From assembly GCF_910592395.1 (NCBI RefSeq), contig NC_088313.1:15144437-15208436 (forward strand): a stretch of 64,000 nucleotides of DNA. Reading direction: 5' to 3'. The first letter of the stretch is position 1, and each line of letters opens with the position of its first letter. Below are positions 24,457 through 37,205 of the stretch, in pieces. The position numbers and the translations under genes were made by a program. The notes beneath the pieces are model-generated. The model had not been told where the DNA came from. It did no database searches and saw only the letters and a list, made by a program, of their open reading frames with translations. This DNA is from Lineus longissimus (Eukaryota > Nemertea > Pilidiophora > Heteronemertea > Lineidae).

Positions 24457-27400
24457 ATGACAGAATCCTGGCCTGGAAGTCTAGGGCACATGGGCGTCCT
24501 ATCAACATTCAAGGTACTATTAGTATTTGCATAGAGAACTTGTGATAATACAATTTAGAACCTTTGGACTTATTTTGGTAAAGCTTGTTATTTTCTCAGA
24601 ACATATTGATCTCGGGCATAAAAAGAAAGACGCGAAGATGGTAGTGGTATCGAAATGTACCGGTTAACCTGTCAAATTTATATCTGTGAACACGTGGTGA
24701 ACATGTGACTTGCTACCAGTCACATGCAGCACATGTTTTCTATGTATTTGCTAACCTTTTCATACTAGGTCTCTTTTCCTGCAATTTCCAGGAGGAGCCC
24801 AGTGACAAGGAGTCTCATGATGAGATGATGGATATTATCAAAGAGGCGTACGCGATGGAAGGCGGACAGATTGGCATTGGCGAAGATTTCTTTGGCGACA
24901 TTAAAAAGGTGTGTATTGAAAAAATTTATGTAAGCGGCAGAGTTATATCACTGCTGAAAACTTAATGTGTGATCGATCATAGTACATACGCACTAGGCAT
25001 TATTCATGAAATGATTCCTCTTCTGATCCATATAAATGGGCCGCACAGGTGTACACCTGCAAATCAAATGTATTCAGAAGTTTATGGTGTCGGCATGTTC
25101 AAAATAATAAATACTCCAGGCCCAATTGGTGTTAACAGACACCAGTGCCGCCAAAACATAACACAACCTGATACGTAAACTCTGTTGACACTTGGCTAAA
25201 TGCGACACTCAGTCAATTCATTCTAGTCCCTGAGCAAGTTGACTTGAGATGGTATAGACCTTGGGTGTGAATTTTCCAGGTACGAATAGTCTCAAAGGGA
25301 TGTATTGTCTTTGGGGTTAATGGTCTCATGTTGTTTGAGAACTATCCCCATCCCCAAACCATTAATGTGACATGTCCCTTCACCCTGCTTGACTGCATTG
25401 CCGATAATATTTTCTGTGCTACATTTAGCCCCAGCAGGACAAGCAGAAGGTGGGTCCACTTTTACTCATCCGTCTGTGGTCTGTCAGCTCTTGCTTTTAT
25501 GCTGGCACATTTTGTTTTTGTATTGTTATTGTAGTGCATTTTGTCTTTGCTTCAAGTAGCTGGTGTCGATCTTAAAACTTCTCTAAGGACTTGTTTTGAA
25601 TATTGCTTTTGATGTTGTGCTTGGCAGTGAGAGGACTTTATATTTTCTGTGCAACTTGTTTCTGGGTTAACATTTGAGTGCATCATATTGAACATGACAA
25701 GTTATATATAGTGCTTGGTGAGATGATTTAGCTGTGGTTCCAGGCAATGAACAACCTAACTTCTCAAAAGACTATTTCTTGAATGAATATTGGGTCCTGT
25801 TCCTAGAATGAAACATCGAATGTGCTGCTCAAGTGAAATAATCCTGTGGTAAAATGAACTAGACCAATGATTTTCAAATGTGGGAGGGGAAAAATGGTGA
25901 CAGAACATAAGCTTCGTATAGTAGTTTAAACCTTCATAAACTTCCAAATATTTACCCATTCTCTTATCGGTTTGTGTGCTTTTAAGTAATTGCATGCCTG
26001 CTTTTCCCACCATTTGCTTTTGCCTTTGTACAGCGACAAGCACGTATGTGTATATCTACCCGACGGTTTTCATTCAACAAACTTGGTTTTAGTCTACTGG
26101 TGCTGGCGGGGCAAGGATTGAAATGTATCTGAAACAAAACATTGATAATCCTTATGGCTATATCCATCAAAGTTCACCATCTTGGTGCCTGGGTGAACCT
26201 GGTAGAATTGATAACAATGTGTACATTTCCCAGTTCATCTTTGTAAATCTGCGTCGTATAGTTTCTACCAGGCTCTGTTGAAAGCGAACATGGCACCCGG
26301 TCTGAATTCGATGAATAGATACAAACATGCAGCAGCTGGACTAGGAGTATTGCTGCTTTGCATATTGTTTTCCAGCATGTAATCCGTCCTGCATGTTATG
26401 CTGCTCAGTCAGTGCAGATGTTGTGGCATTGTTGATTTGATGAACTCTAGTCTGAATAGGCATTTGATAACAGCATTGGTTCCAACAATGAGCTTTCCAT
26501 GCATGTACATGCAGATGTTGTCTACATGTACGAGTAAAATTTCATATGCATTGTGTTGTAAATCTTATGCTCATCTCAACACAAAATGCACTTCCAACTA
26601 GATGATAAACTTGCAGTATGCACAAAACAATTTTAGACTCGAAATTATTTTGGCAATGTTTGTTTTTCAGCCGTTTGGATATAGTGAGGACGACATCATG
26701 GAAACATGGCTCCAAAGCAACAACGACTTCCACCACACGTTCCCAACTCAACTGCACCCGTTCACTCACATCTTACCCGTTGACGACAAGGAACACATAA
26801 AGACACATGATGTCAGCAGCGTGTCGAAGGAAGAAATGCGCATTCTGACCTCGGACTCGATCACCGATGCCCGTAATGAAAGTGCTATGAACTTCTTGCT
26901 GAACAGTTGTGTTGAAGTCGGAGATAATGATGCTGGTAATTTTGAAGGTTGGTATCCATACCGCTGTCGATCTTTTCGATTTGAGTTGAAATATAAGTGA
27001 GATGTCCTTTCAAAATAGTTGTTCCAATCAGAAAAAGGAAGTACTCGATCAGTCATCCTTGGCATTAAAATCAGCCTTTATGTCAAAAGATTATCAAGTT
27101 CTTACTTTAAAATAACGTCGAGCAAACACAAAAACAGATGTGTGTAGCTGGTAGTGACCAAAGAGGGGCAGTGATCTGCTCCTAAATGAACTAGGATCTT
27201 TAAAAGGTGATGTTTAAAATATCTTGGAATGTATTATTCCAGGTATCCAAGCTTCAGATATGTGCAGTTTACTCGAGCAATTTGAGACCGTCTCCGCACA
27301 GCTTAACGATGAAAGTACCAACGTCACACCGTCTGTATCGGAGAATGTCACACCAGTTGTCTCAGCCAATGTCTCTCCGTCTGTCTCGGCAAATGTCACC

Positions 27401-30400
27401 CCGTGCGTGTCAGCTTGTGTTACACCAGCGATATCTGCTCCGCCGTCGCCAATGGTGGAAGCTGTGGATGCTGAGGAAAACATCATTGTCAATGTTGTTG
27501 ACATTACCTCAGATTCTGCAGATGAGGTTCGACCAAGGTAGGTAACTTTAGATGATGCGGGATATGTGCATAAAATGGCTCTGGGAAGGTTTGATTAAGA
27601 TTTCCTAAGGTCCATAATGACTTACATTACCAGTTAGATTGGGAGATACATGTTATTCTGATAAAATATGAGCCCCAGAGCTTCGTGGTCAGGGTGGTGT
27701 TCCTTGGCAAGTACTCTTTTCTATTCATCAGGGAGCAGGTCTGAGCAGATTCGTGTAAGCCCAAGAGAAAGTGTTCAAAACTTGACTATTTGAATAAGGA
27801 ATATATCTCTTTGCAGTGAACCTGAAACCAGAAAGGTACCTACGCTGACAATCAAACAAGAACCGAATCTGACAGTGATAAAGGAAAAGCCAAGGCCGAC
27901 TCGGCTCACAAAAGACCAATACCTGGCTCGAATGAGGAACAGTCCCAAGCGGGATCCTATGCCCACTCTTCCGAAGAAAGATTCAAAACTATCATTGATC
28001 AAGCATGAGAATACACCAACAGCTAGTCCAGGTAAATAGAAATCAGTATACCGGCATTAGCTTTTTCATCAAAATCTCTGTGTATTCTGCAGAACCAATT
28101 CTTTGTGACGTGGCATGAAACTTGTAGGACATTCAGGCATTCTGATATGGTTGGAAGAAACCTGTATTGTCAATAAAAACATTCATTGCTAGTGTTGTAA
28201 GAAGGTCTCGTCTCTTCTCCTTCCAGCCTGTACCCCACCATCAACACCTCCCCCAGAAGTCATCGAAAAGATCAAGTTGTCGAACAAGCGTAAATCTGCC
28301 ATTCTACTACCCATGGGAATGCCGTCGAAGCGAGGTCGCGGCCAAGCCATGTCGATGCCTGTCCACTGCACAACACCAAAGATGCAGAAACTAGTGAAAC
28401 AGAACTATGGTACTCCAATGAAACAGTCACTACCTCAACAGTCGAGCTCTGCTCTGCAAAAGAAATGCGAGCAAGCTTCTGAAACATTGGTGGGTTTAGA
28501 CCATGACTATTGCTTCATGAGCAAATCTGGTGAGAACAGTCAAGTAAATTCAGTTCTGAGTGCAAGTAATCATGTGAAAACTGAGAACGATGACACGAAT
28601 TCTCATGCGAGTGACGTCAATGAATCACATGGAAATATTAACCTGGATATATCCCTCGACAGTGGAAGCGTCTTGAAATCATTGTTGATATCGGGGAATA
28701 AGGAAAACACTCAAAAGGCTCTTGAAGAAGCTGCAGAGCAAATTGCGCTGAAAGAGCAGAGTTTACAGAATACGAACGAATGTGTGGATGCGGTCCAGGT
28801 CAATGTGGATGAAATTGAAAACTTTGAAATGACCGAAACAAAAGCTGTACAATCGACACAAACCAGGAATACATTCAAGGGAAAGGAACACAGAAATTAT
28901 CGTAGGAAGGACAATGTACAGGAGGATAAAACATTTGATAAGTTACCTGGATACTTCACGACCTTGTCGCGACCAGTAAAGTCACTGAGGCCGGATATAT
29001 TAGAAGTGTCGGCCACAACAGAGCAGCAAACAATTGAACGGGATATATCTCCAGAGAGACAAAACAATTCGGGCTTCAGCAAGCTACCTGCCTATCATAA
29101 CTGCTTCACAAATAGTACGAAATATGACCGTGGGGCTTATATGTTGAGTGCATCAGAGGAGGAAGCGATACGTGATGCAGTCCTGGGACAAAGACGCCGG
29201 ACGAACAGAAGATCACGATCAAGTTACAGTAGCAGATCTGCATCTTCTAGCTCAAGTTCGGGTCATTCAAGGTCACCATCAAGATCAAGGTCACCATCAA
29301 GATCAAGGTCGAGATCAATTTCAAGGTATTTGTCGCATGTTAATTCTTCCTTGGTATATTGCATTGGGCATTGTGTTGTGGCACTATTTCTAATCAATTC
29401 CTCACAGCATTAGCTGGCCTTTCTGTTTACCTTGTGCCCTGATGGCAAATGTTAAGTGTGCAAGCTCTGGGTTGTTAGACTGATTGAGAACAGACCCTAG
29501 AAACATCAGTATTTTTCATGATTCTAACGTTGATAAAAGGTGATTATACTCTAGTTTGTTGCTCTTTGTGTTGTCGGCGGAAATTCTCAAGTAACCCCAA
29601 CTTCTATTCCAGGACACGCTGTCGATCAAGATCAGGGTCAAGATACGGCTCAAGGCAAGGATCCAAATATGGTTCTAGACATGGGTCAAGATCTAGGCAA
29701 GGGTCAAGATATGGCTCAAGGTCAAGGAATGGTTCAAGGTCAAGACATGGCTCAAGGTCGCGAAATGGTTCGAGGTCTCACTCACGTGCCCAGTCTCGTT
29801 CCCGGATGAACAGGAAACCATATAATTCGAGGAAATATTCGAACAAACATCCAAGATCACGCTCTCGATCCTGGTCGAGATCAAGATCACGTTCCCGCTC
29901 ATATTCTAGGTCGAGGTCAAGGTCGTTATCTAGTGAACGTGGTCCATGTCATCGCCGACGGAGGTCACGCTCGCCTTCCTATGAGTTGTACAGAGATGAC
30001 GACAAGTCCCAGCAAATTGTGAGTATAGATTTCATGGGTTTAACAACCACTGTTTGTTCGAACCTTCCGACTGAAACCATTTGGAAATAGTCTCCATAAG
30101 TTTTGAAAAAACAAAATCGCATGTGTCTGCAGTATCACTGGAAAGGATAGGAGTTACAGCATTGCCATCATCCAGGAATTCACAGCCATGCAGGCATATT
30201 TATTGTGGAATCATTTTGGAACTACTTTCTGCTCTTTTGGTTTGATGACTCTGCCAGACTATGCGTAAAAGCAATGTCTATCTATTTCTCAATTTGTCTT
30301 CTGTCCTGTTTCAGGAGGAGCGTCGTATCATCTATGTGGGCAACATCCCCGCTGAATACACCAGGGTTGACCTCGAGAAACGGTTTGAGAGGTTTGGAGA

Positions 30401-31595
30401 GATAGAGGATATCAGTGTCCACTTCAGAGAACATGGGTAAGTTGTTACAAACCTCAGCTGCCGCCCCCCCTCGGACTACTTTTGTTAAGCCAAGAGCTGA
30501 GTGGGCTGCCTTTGCCAAGTTTGAATGGGAGCGTATGGCTGTCACTGGATCCTAAAGTGTGATCAACTGTTTTGCCGTTGTCTTATCTGACTAAAACAAG
30601 GTCTCATTATATTTCAGGGACAATTATGGCTTTGTGACTTTTGCTTATACGTGCGATGCTTATGCTGCTAAAGAAAGTAAGTTAGTTGGCAAATTGCTGA
30701 ATTTGGATGTTGCTTTTTTCCACCGAAAGTGATGAAAAAGATTAGCTAAACTAAGTGGATAATATGGTGCCTTGTTTTGAAATCCATTGTGTGATTACTG
30801 TCCTGACATGAATTTGAATACTGCAGTTGTGCTGCCCAACCAGGCAGGGTATGGAGGATTCCTTCATAGCTTGCGGTTGGTACGGATGTCACCCAAGTTG
30901 AGCAACATTAAGTGTAGCTAACTGGTGAATGGGTGGCATGGTGCATATTCGATTTCCATGTAAACTCAACTAACCAGACACTAATCTACTCTATTGCTCA
31001 TCCTTATCTTGACCGGTAATTTATCAGACTACTATGAGAACTAATACCTGATCACTTTCCTCTTCAGACGGGAATAAAATTCCTGGCGTACTGAAGTTTG
31101 ATTTGTGCTTCGGAGGACGGAGACAATTCTGCAAAAGTGATTACGCAGATTTAGGTGAGTCGGTTTTGTGTGTCTCAGTATTTGAGGCAAGGTCTCCTCA
31201 GTGAGGTGAAAATGTGCAATTTAAGGTCGTGATCTTCTTTGTGTGCTTTCTGTGGCAAGTGAAAACCTTTGTCAGTCCTTTTACAGAACCGGACACCAAT
31301 GATTACAAAAGACGTTTAGCAGGGCCGTTGAAGGTGTTCAAAACTGGGTTGCTTGGTGTTGCATAGATGACACTACTACAGGGCGAGCTGCTATGTATCG
31401 TCATGTCATATCTATGAGCCAGTAAATGTCTACTCGAGCATGTAACATTTGAATTATTCTAAGTAATCACTTTTTTTTTCTTTCACAGATGGTAACATCG
31501 AAATAGAAGAGGAATACAACGTTCAACCAAAGAAAACCGAATCGATGGATTTCGATATGCTCCTGAAAATGGCCAAGCAGAAGTTGAAAAGGTGA
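24457..31595 (+). CDS. PPARGC1: PGC-1 family transcriptional coactivator
   Basis: Nuclear coactivator that in vertebrates drives mitochondrial biogenesis through nuclear receptors and NRF1. Exons: 24457-24513, 24792-24908, 26671-26947, 27243-27537, 27817-28031, 28227-29325, 29613-30018, 30315-30436, 30618-30676, 31068-31154, 31489-31595; all in phase, 946 aa. Acidic N-terminus (DEMMDIIKEAYAMEGG, EDFFGDI); degenerate VTPSVS repeats at about 175-215; HCF-binding motif DHDY at 412-415; LXXLL nuclear-receptor box LKSLL at 470-474; paired KLPGYF and KLPAYH motifs; a long Arg/Ser region at about 655-790; and a C-terminal RRM with RNP2 IYVGNI (828-833) and RNP1 NYGFVTF (865-871). The tail FCKSDYADLD plus SMDFDMLLKMAKQKLKR closely matches the PGC-1 C-terminus. 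A single gene stands for the vertebrate PGC-1alpha/beta/PRC trio. Most certain from DHDY onward; the first two exons are inferred from phase and acidity. Confidence 0.93.
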
Positions 31596-33854
31596 AGGTT
31601 ATTCAACTTAGGATTTTTTCAATTGGACTATATGAAATTGTTTGTGTACTTGTGCTTTAAGGTTTGGATGGACATTAGATGACACAGGGTCTACTTTAGT
31701 TTGTAGGTGGTGCGTTTCAGCTTGAGTTCGGTAGTCTAATGGCGATGAATGTAGTTTTGGTTATTGGCGAAGTGGCCAATCAAATCCCCTGGGAGGCGTA
31801 GTGATTAATGCAATCTTAGGTGTTCATAAATTAGAATTGGCTGTATTGGTTGTCTATCCTGGCTTCATTCCAATAGGAATAGGAAATGTACAAAGGTGAA
31901 TGTGAACAGTACAGAACTGCTGAAGTTCCTCTTGAGAATGTTGATAGTTGGAAAGGAATGCTACTTAAACTCTAGCTGAGACGTTCACAAGTATTATGGT
32001 GCAGACACTTTTGTCTATCTTTTGCTCAAATTATTTCCTCAGTGAATAGCTGGCCTTCAAAAGCGCACGCTCGGGACGTGTCAGAAGGCCTAAGCTGACT
32101 TCGGACAGTGCCAGAAACAACTGTGAACCATTGTTCCAGGTGAAACGCATGACTGGTCAGCGCCCAAACAAAGTTCTTCGAAAAGGTCGATTAGGGTTGC
32201 ATCAAACAGAAAATATTTAAGGATGGCCAGAGTTGTGTATATTTTTGTTATTAATAAGTAACTAATCTTGACGTACATTTTCATAAGTTTGTTGAAAGAA
32301 GGTGAACCTGCTACTCGGTGTCATGTTGAGTAGAAGACGAGGTTTTGATGTTGCCATTATAGTAGAGGTGTTTTTGGGTTAACATAGGATTTGTAAGTGG
32401 AAATGAGTGGTGGAGCATTGAATATGATGTATGATTTGTGTGCTTGCCTGGTGCTGACATAGTCGGCAAAATATCGCAATCCTGCGATACTGCACTGCAA
32501 TTTCTTTGGATTACGTAGACCTGAATTCGCCGTTAGTTGGAGTCTCTGCAGAGTTAAGACACATATTGATTTCTTCTGAAGCAACAAGCTTTCTGCTGTT
32601 AAATTATTTTCAATTTTATTTTATCTGCTGGCAGAAGTCGGAAATGAATAATTTACTAACAGATTAGGAAAGATATGGGTAAGCTTTGTGTATGGAGTGA
32701 ATTACGAATTAAATACTTCAAAAAGGAAGTTAAAGATTTATTGAAAATTAGTTTAATTATTGTGTTTCTAACTTCTGATTAAAATTTCTTAAATGTACAT
32801 TGGTTGAAATCTTCTTGAAATTGGAAAGGAGGGTCATATTTCATGTAATTTTACAATATTATTTCAAGTTATCTAAGATAGATTGAGTTAATGATTTGCA
32901 ACACTTTCTCCGATACTGTCATTTTGAGGTGAACAGATTTTTGTACAGTGAAACTATTTAGTAGTGGTATGAGGACAGTAGCCTGATATGGAGGGTGTCC
33001 TGCCAGCAGAGGTGTCCACTGAGGGAGGTTCCCTTTACATGTTGTACATTATTTTCTTTTTTCTATTTTGTTAAAGATATATAAAAAAATCATGAAAAAT
33101 TGTTCAAGGTGAAGATCATATAAAAGATGGTTTGTCTGTGCATGTGATTGTGGTGCAGAAAATTGTAGATAAACATGGATATTGTCTTTATATTGAAGGT
33201 GTTGGCTAGTGCTTGATAAAGATCAAGGACAGGCATAGTAAAAGCTGACCTGTTAGAAAACACAAAACGCCCGACCATCAAATTACCAACTGCACTTGAA
33301 TTATCATGATAGACAACCTGGGACTGGTCACACTTGAATGCACTAACAGAATATTCATTGACAAGACACCTCTCGGAGATGTTTTTGTGAATAGAGAAAG
33401 CATCTCTGACCTGTCTTGTCGATGTTGTTGGTATAATCAAGTGAGACCAGTCGGGTTCTCTCAGGTTTCAAGTGCAGTTGGTTGTTGGATGGTCGGGGTT
33501 TGTGATTTCTTTCTTAGCCAATGGTGGTTTCATGCATGCATGTCAGCTTTAAGTGACAACAGAATTCAAAATTACATTAATCAGTTTCTTTTGAACAGGA
33601 ACCTTTAACCTTGAATGTTGATTATCAAAATTTACACCTGGAACTATTTAAAACAAATAAGGACTTCAAATTCTGATTATGTTAATATAACTAACATGAC
33701 ATCAGATCAGTTTCAATTCCACAGCCACACATTTGGCAAATGTCATGCTGTTTCACAGTTTTTGATTGGTGTTTAAATCAGCATTTACAGTTGTTCCCAA
33801 GCTTTTCTAGCTTCCTTGTGCTTAAATTGTTAAAAGTATAGAATCATGAATAAA
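31596..33854 (+). other. Probable PGC-1 3' UTR
   Basis: No coding signal; AT-rich. A candidate AATAAA lies at 33849-33854. Contains an imperfect hairpin at 33261-33504. The true end of the transcript is not established. Confidence 0.4.
33261..33504. repeat. Long imperfect hairpin, MITE-like
   Basis: Left arm 'cacaaaacgcccgaccatca' pairs with right arm 'ggatggtcggggtttgtg'. Pairing continues inward ('accaactgcacttgaa' / 'ttcaagtgcagttggt', then 'gacaagacacctctcggaga' / 'tctctgacctgtcttgtc'), so nearly the whole 244 bases fold back. A related arm ('acgcccgaccaccaacaac') occurs near 39878, so this is a repeat family. Confidence 0.7.
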
Positions 33855-34126
33855 GAGAATTGGTGTTCAGAATCTTTTGCCTGATTTAGTCTTTTGAATT
33901 GGATGTTGAACAAGCTCTGACTATCTTTGGGCTCCATGAGCTCAGACTGTCAATGGGCTATGTGATGCAATTCCAATGAACTCTGACAATCCCTGGGCAG
34001 CATGGTGTGTTTCCACCAAGCCCAGATTGTCCCTGGGCTGCATGATGTATGCTGGGAATCAACTCTCCATAGTGGATCTGTTGGGGCAGCTAGTTCTGAA
34101 TGAACTGCAGTCTATAATTGAAGGGA

Positions 34127-34282
34127 CAATACCTGCCTGTCGAGATGAGGCACTTGTGAAGGGGTGGGATATCCCTGTAATCCCTTTCCAGACACCCAAT
34201 ACCTGCCTGTCAAGATGAGGCACTTATGAAGGGGTGGGATATCCCCATAATCCCTTACCGGACACCCAATACATGCCTGGCT
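34127..34282. repeat. 70-bp tandem repeat, two copies and a partial third
   Basis: Copies start at 34127, 34197 and 34267, each beginning 'caatac(c/a)tgcctg'. Non-coding. Confidence 0.85.
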
Positions 34283-34390
34283 TGGCCTACTCTGACCAGC
34301 TGAACAAGACCAAAGGCCAACGAGAAAGGTCCTTGTCCGCATTCGATATTCGTTGATGACCTTTTCTTACTTTCCTATCCTTTCCTGTCC

Positions 34391-34527
34391 TATTGAAGAC
34401 ATTGGGTGATATGAATAAAGACTAGCAAATGCTTTTACTTCAGTTTTGTACAGGAATGCCTAGCGTAAATGTACAGGGAGATTTAGATAAAAGCATTTGC
34501 TAGTCTTAATTCATGTCACCCATTGCC
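34391..34527. repeat. Short inverted repeat with about 40-bp arms
   Basis: 'gactagcaaatgcttttac' near 34420 is mirrored by 'aaaagcatttgctagtctt' near 34490, and the arms extend outward to 'cattgggtga' / 'tcacccattg'. Probably a small MITE. Confidence 0.75.
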
Positions 34528-34559
34528 TCGGTCTACTTTAGGGAGAATTCACAAAGGGA

Positions 34560-35880
34560 TACCTCCTTGTATGGTCACAAAATTATCTCGATCTCCTTCA
34601 TGGATACTAGTATCGTAGTTGGCAATGGGACACTCTGTCTGGTCACATCCTGTCCTTTGGGGTCTAAATCTGCTTCAGGGAGAGTTGAGAATGGGATACA
34701 TTGTCTGCCCGATTCTGATATTGGAGAAGCAGTTCTCTCACAACTGGTGATCATGACTCTGGACAATCTATGATTCAGTCAGAAGAGGGTGGTCCTATCA
34801 CATGGGAACCTATTTCCATATGAAGACTGTCTTCAGTAGGACATACTGTGACCATACAGGGTGTCCCATAGTCAACTTTTCCTGAATAGGATTGTCTTCA
34901 ACAGGACAGGCTGTGACCATACAGGGTGTCCCAATGCTAACTTTCCCAGAAGTATATGGAGGCAATGTCTTCAGCACAACAGTTTGGGACCATACAGGTT
35001 GTCCCATCGTTAACTCTCCCTGGGGTAGATTGAGCAACTTTCTTTAATGACAGGACAGTTTATGACCAACCAGGCTGTCTATTGTGTGCCCTGAAGTATA
35101 TTGAGGTGTTGTCTTGGGTTGGATAGGTTGTGACCTTACATAGTGTCCCATTGCCAACTCTCCCTGAAGTGAAATTGAGATGATGTCTTAACAGTAGTGA
35201 TTGTGGCCATACAGGGTGTCCCACTGCCAACTTTCCTGAGGTGAAATTGAGGCGATTGTTGTCTTCATTAGTACAACTTGTGGCCATGCAGGCTGTCTCA
35301 TTGCCAACTCTCCTGAAGTGAAATTGACAATGTCTTCAATAGTACAGGCTGTTGATTGAATCATTGTCTTCAATACAACAGGTTGTATGTTTACAGGGTG
35401 TTCCATTGCCAACTCTCCTGAAGTGAAATTGACAATGTCTTCAATAGTACAGGCTGTTGATTGAATCATTGTCTTCAATACAACAGGTTGTATGTTTACA
35501 GGGTGTTCCATTGCCAACTCTCCCGGTAATAGATTGAGCCACATTCTATGATAAGATGGGTTCTGACCATACAGTGTGTCCAATTGCCAACTCTCCCTGA
35601 AGTGAAATTGAGACGATGCATTAAGAGTAGTGATTGTGGCCATACAGGGTGTCCCACTGCCAACTTTCCTGAGGTGAAATTGAGGCGATTGTTGTCTTCA
35701 TTAGTACCATTTGTGGCCATACAGGCTGTCCCATTGCCAACTCTCCTAAAGTGAAATTGACAATGTCTTCAATAGTACAGGCTGTTGATTGAGTCATTGT
35801 CTTCAATACAACAGGTTGCGAGTTTACAGGGTGTTCCAATGCCAACTCTCCTGAAGTGAGATTAATTGAGGCAATTACAA
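34560..35880. repeat. Degenerate minisatellite with higher-order duplication
   Basis: Recurring core 'ccattgccaactctcc' plus 'tgaagtgaaattga' and 'tgtcttcaatagtacagg', spaced about 65-105 bases. A near-exact unit starts near 35300 and again near 35405 (period 105). A larger block from 35193 recurs from 35627 (period about 434). The minus strand stays open for up to 151 codons with repeated peptides, a by-product of the period. Confidence 0.8.
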
Positions 35881-35894
35881 AGACTTGCTGTGTG

Positions 35895-35960
35895 CCTTAA
35901 GTCAGCAGAGGGGGTTCAAGTCCCTGGTGCAGACCCCCCTTCGGACCCAACTCAAGAGGT
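35895..35960 (+). repeat. tRNA-like repeat fragment (second copy near 37441-37510)
   Basis: 'gcagagggggttcaagtccc' contains the B-box-like GGTTCAAGTCCC. A diverged copy around 37455 reads 'agcagagagggggattcaaa', and both are followed by 'tgcagaccccc' and 'caagagg'. SINE-derived, not a tRNA gene. Confidence 0.4.
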
Positions 35961-36054
35961 TGAAAGATCTCAAAATAACAAGGTGATCAATCCAGTAGAC
36001 TGAACAACTGAATCGTCTATGGGTGCGCAGCTTTATAGTGTCCAGTATGATCAT

Positions 36055-36828
36055 CAGGTGTTTGAGACTGACTTATTCTCTTCATCAGGTGTTTGAGACT
36101 GACTTATTCTCTTCATCAAGTGTTTGAGACTGACTTATTCTCTTCGTCAGGTGTTTGAGACTGACCTACTCTCTTCATCAGCCATTTGAGACTGACTTAT
36201 TCTCTTCATCAAGTGTTTGAGACCGACTTATTCTCTTCATCAGGTGTTTGAAACTGACCTATTCTCTTCATCAGGTGTTTGAGACCGACTTATTCTCTTC
36301 ATCAGGTGTTTGAGACTGACCTATTCTCTTCGTCAGGTGTTTGAGACTGACCTACTCTCTTCATCAGGTGTTTGAGACTGACCTACTCTCTTCATCAGGT
36401 GTTTGAGACTGACCTACTCTCTTCATCAGGTGTTTGAGACTGACCTACTCTCTTCATCAGGTGTTTGAGACTGACCTACTCTCTTCATCAGGTGTTTGAG
36501 ACTGACCTACTCTCTTCATCAGGTGTTTGAGACTGACCTATTCTCTTCATCAGGTGTTTGAGACTGACCTACTCTCTTCATCAGGTGTTTGAGACTGACC
36601 TACTCTCTTCATCAGGTGTTTGAGACTGACCTATTCTCTTCATCAGGTGTTTGAGACTGACCTACTCTCTTCATCAGGTGTTTGAGACTGACCTACTCTC
36701 TTCATCAGGTGTTTGAGACTGACCTACTCTCTTCATCAGGTGTTTGAGACTGACCTATTCTCTTCATCAGGTGTTTGAGACTGACCTACTCTCTTCATCA
36801 GGTGTTTGAGACTGACCTACTCTCTTCA
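36055..36828. repeat. 31-bp minisatellite, about 25 copies
   Basis: Unit starts 'caggtgtttgagactgacct' and ends 'actctcttcat'. Copies are nearly identical; early ones vary (acttattctc, cttcgtcag), later ones are homogeneous. No spacers. Confidence 0.97.
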
Positions 36829-36867
36829 GACTGTTTGGATCTGGCAGTTGTAACAGAACTACAGCCT

Positions 36868-37205
36868 CCAGAACAAACAGTGAATATGAAAATTAAACAA
36901 TTAGAAGCCTCACTTCTGAAGATATGCCTTATATTTTTAATTTATTGCATGAAAGCACAAAATACATGTACGGTAGTAGAAAGAAGAACCTCCCTACAGA
37001 AAAAATAGCAGATGATCTTCATGAGGTAAAATTAAACCAGAACAAACAGTCAATATGAAAATTAAACAATTAGAAGCCTCACTTCTGAACATATACCTTA
37101 TATTTTTAATTTATTGCATGAAAGCACAAAATACATGTACGGTAGTAGAAAGAAGAACCTCCCTACAGAAAAAATAGCAGATAATCTTCATGAGGTAAAA
37201 TTAAA
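36868..37205. repeat. 169-bp tandem duplication
   Basis: Begins 'ccagaacaaacagt' at 36868 and again at 37037, with only a few mismatches (gaatatg/caatatg, gatatgcc/catatacc). Recent. Confidence 0.92.

Noticed and set aside
34112-35845. Series of overlapping minus-strand frames with repeated NFTSGELAMGQPVW-like peptides
   Set aside because: They follow from tandem repeats and stop at every irregular unit; no splice sites, no start context.
36055-36828. Regular 31-bp repeats that look like a CRISPR array
   Set aside because: There are no unique spacers; units abut directly, and the genome is animal.
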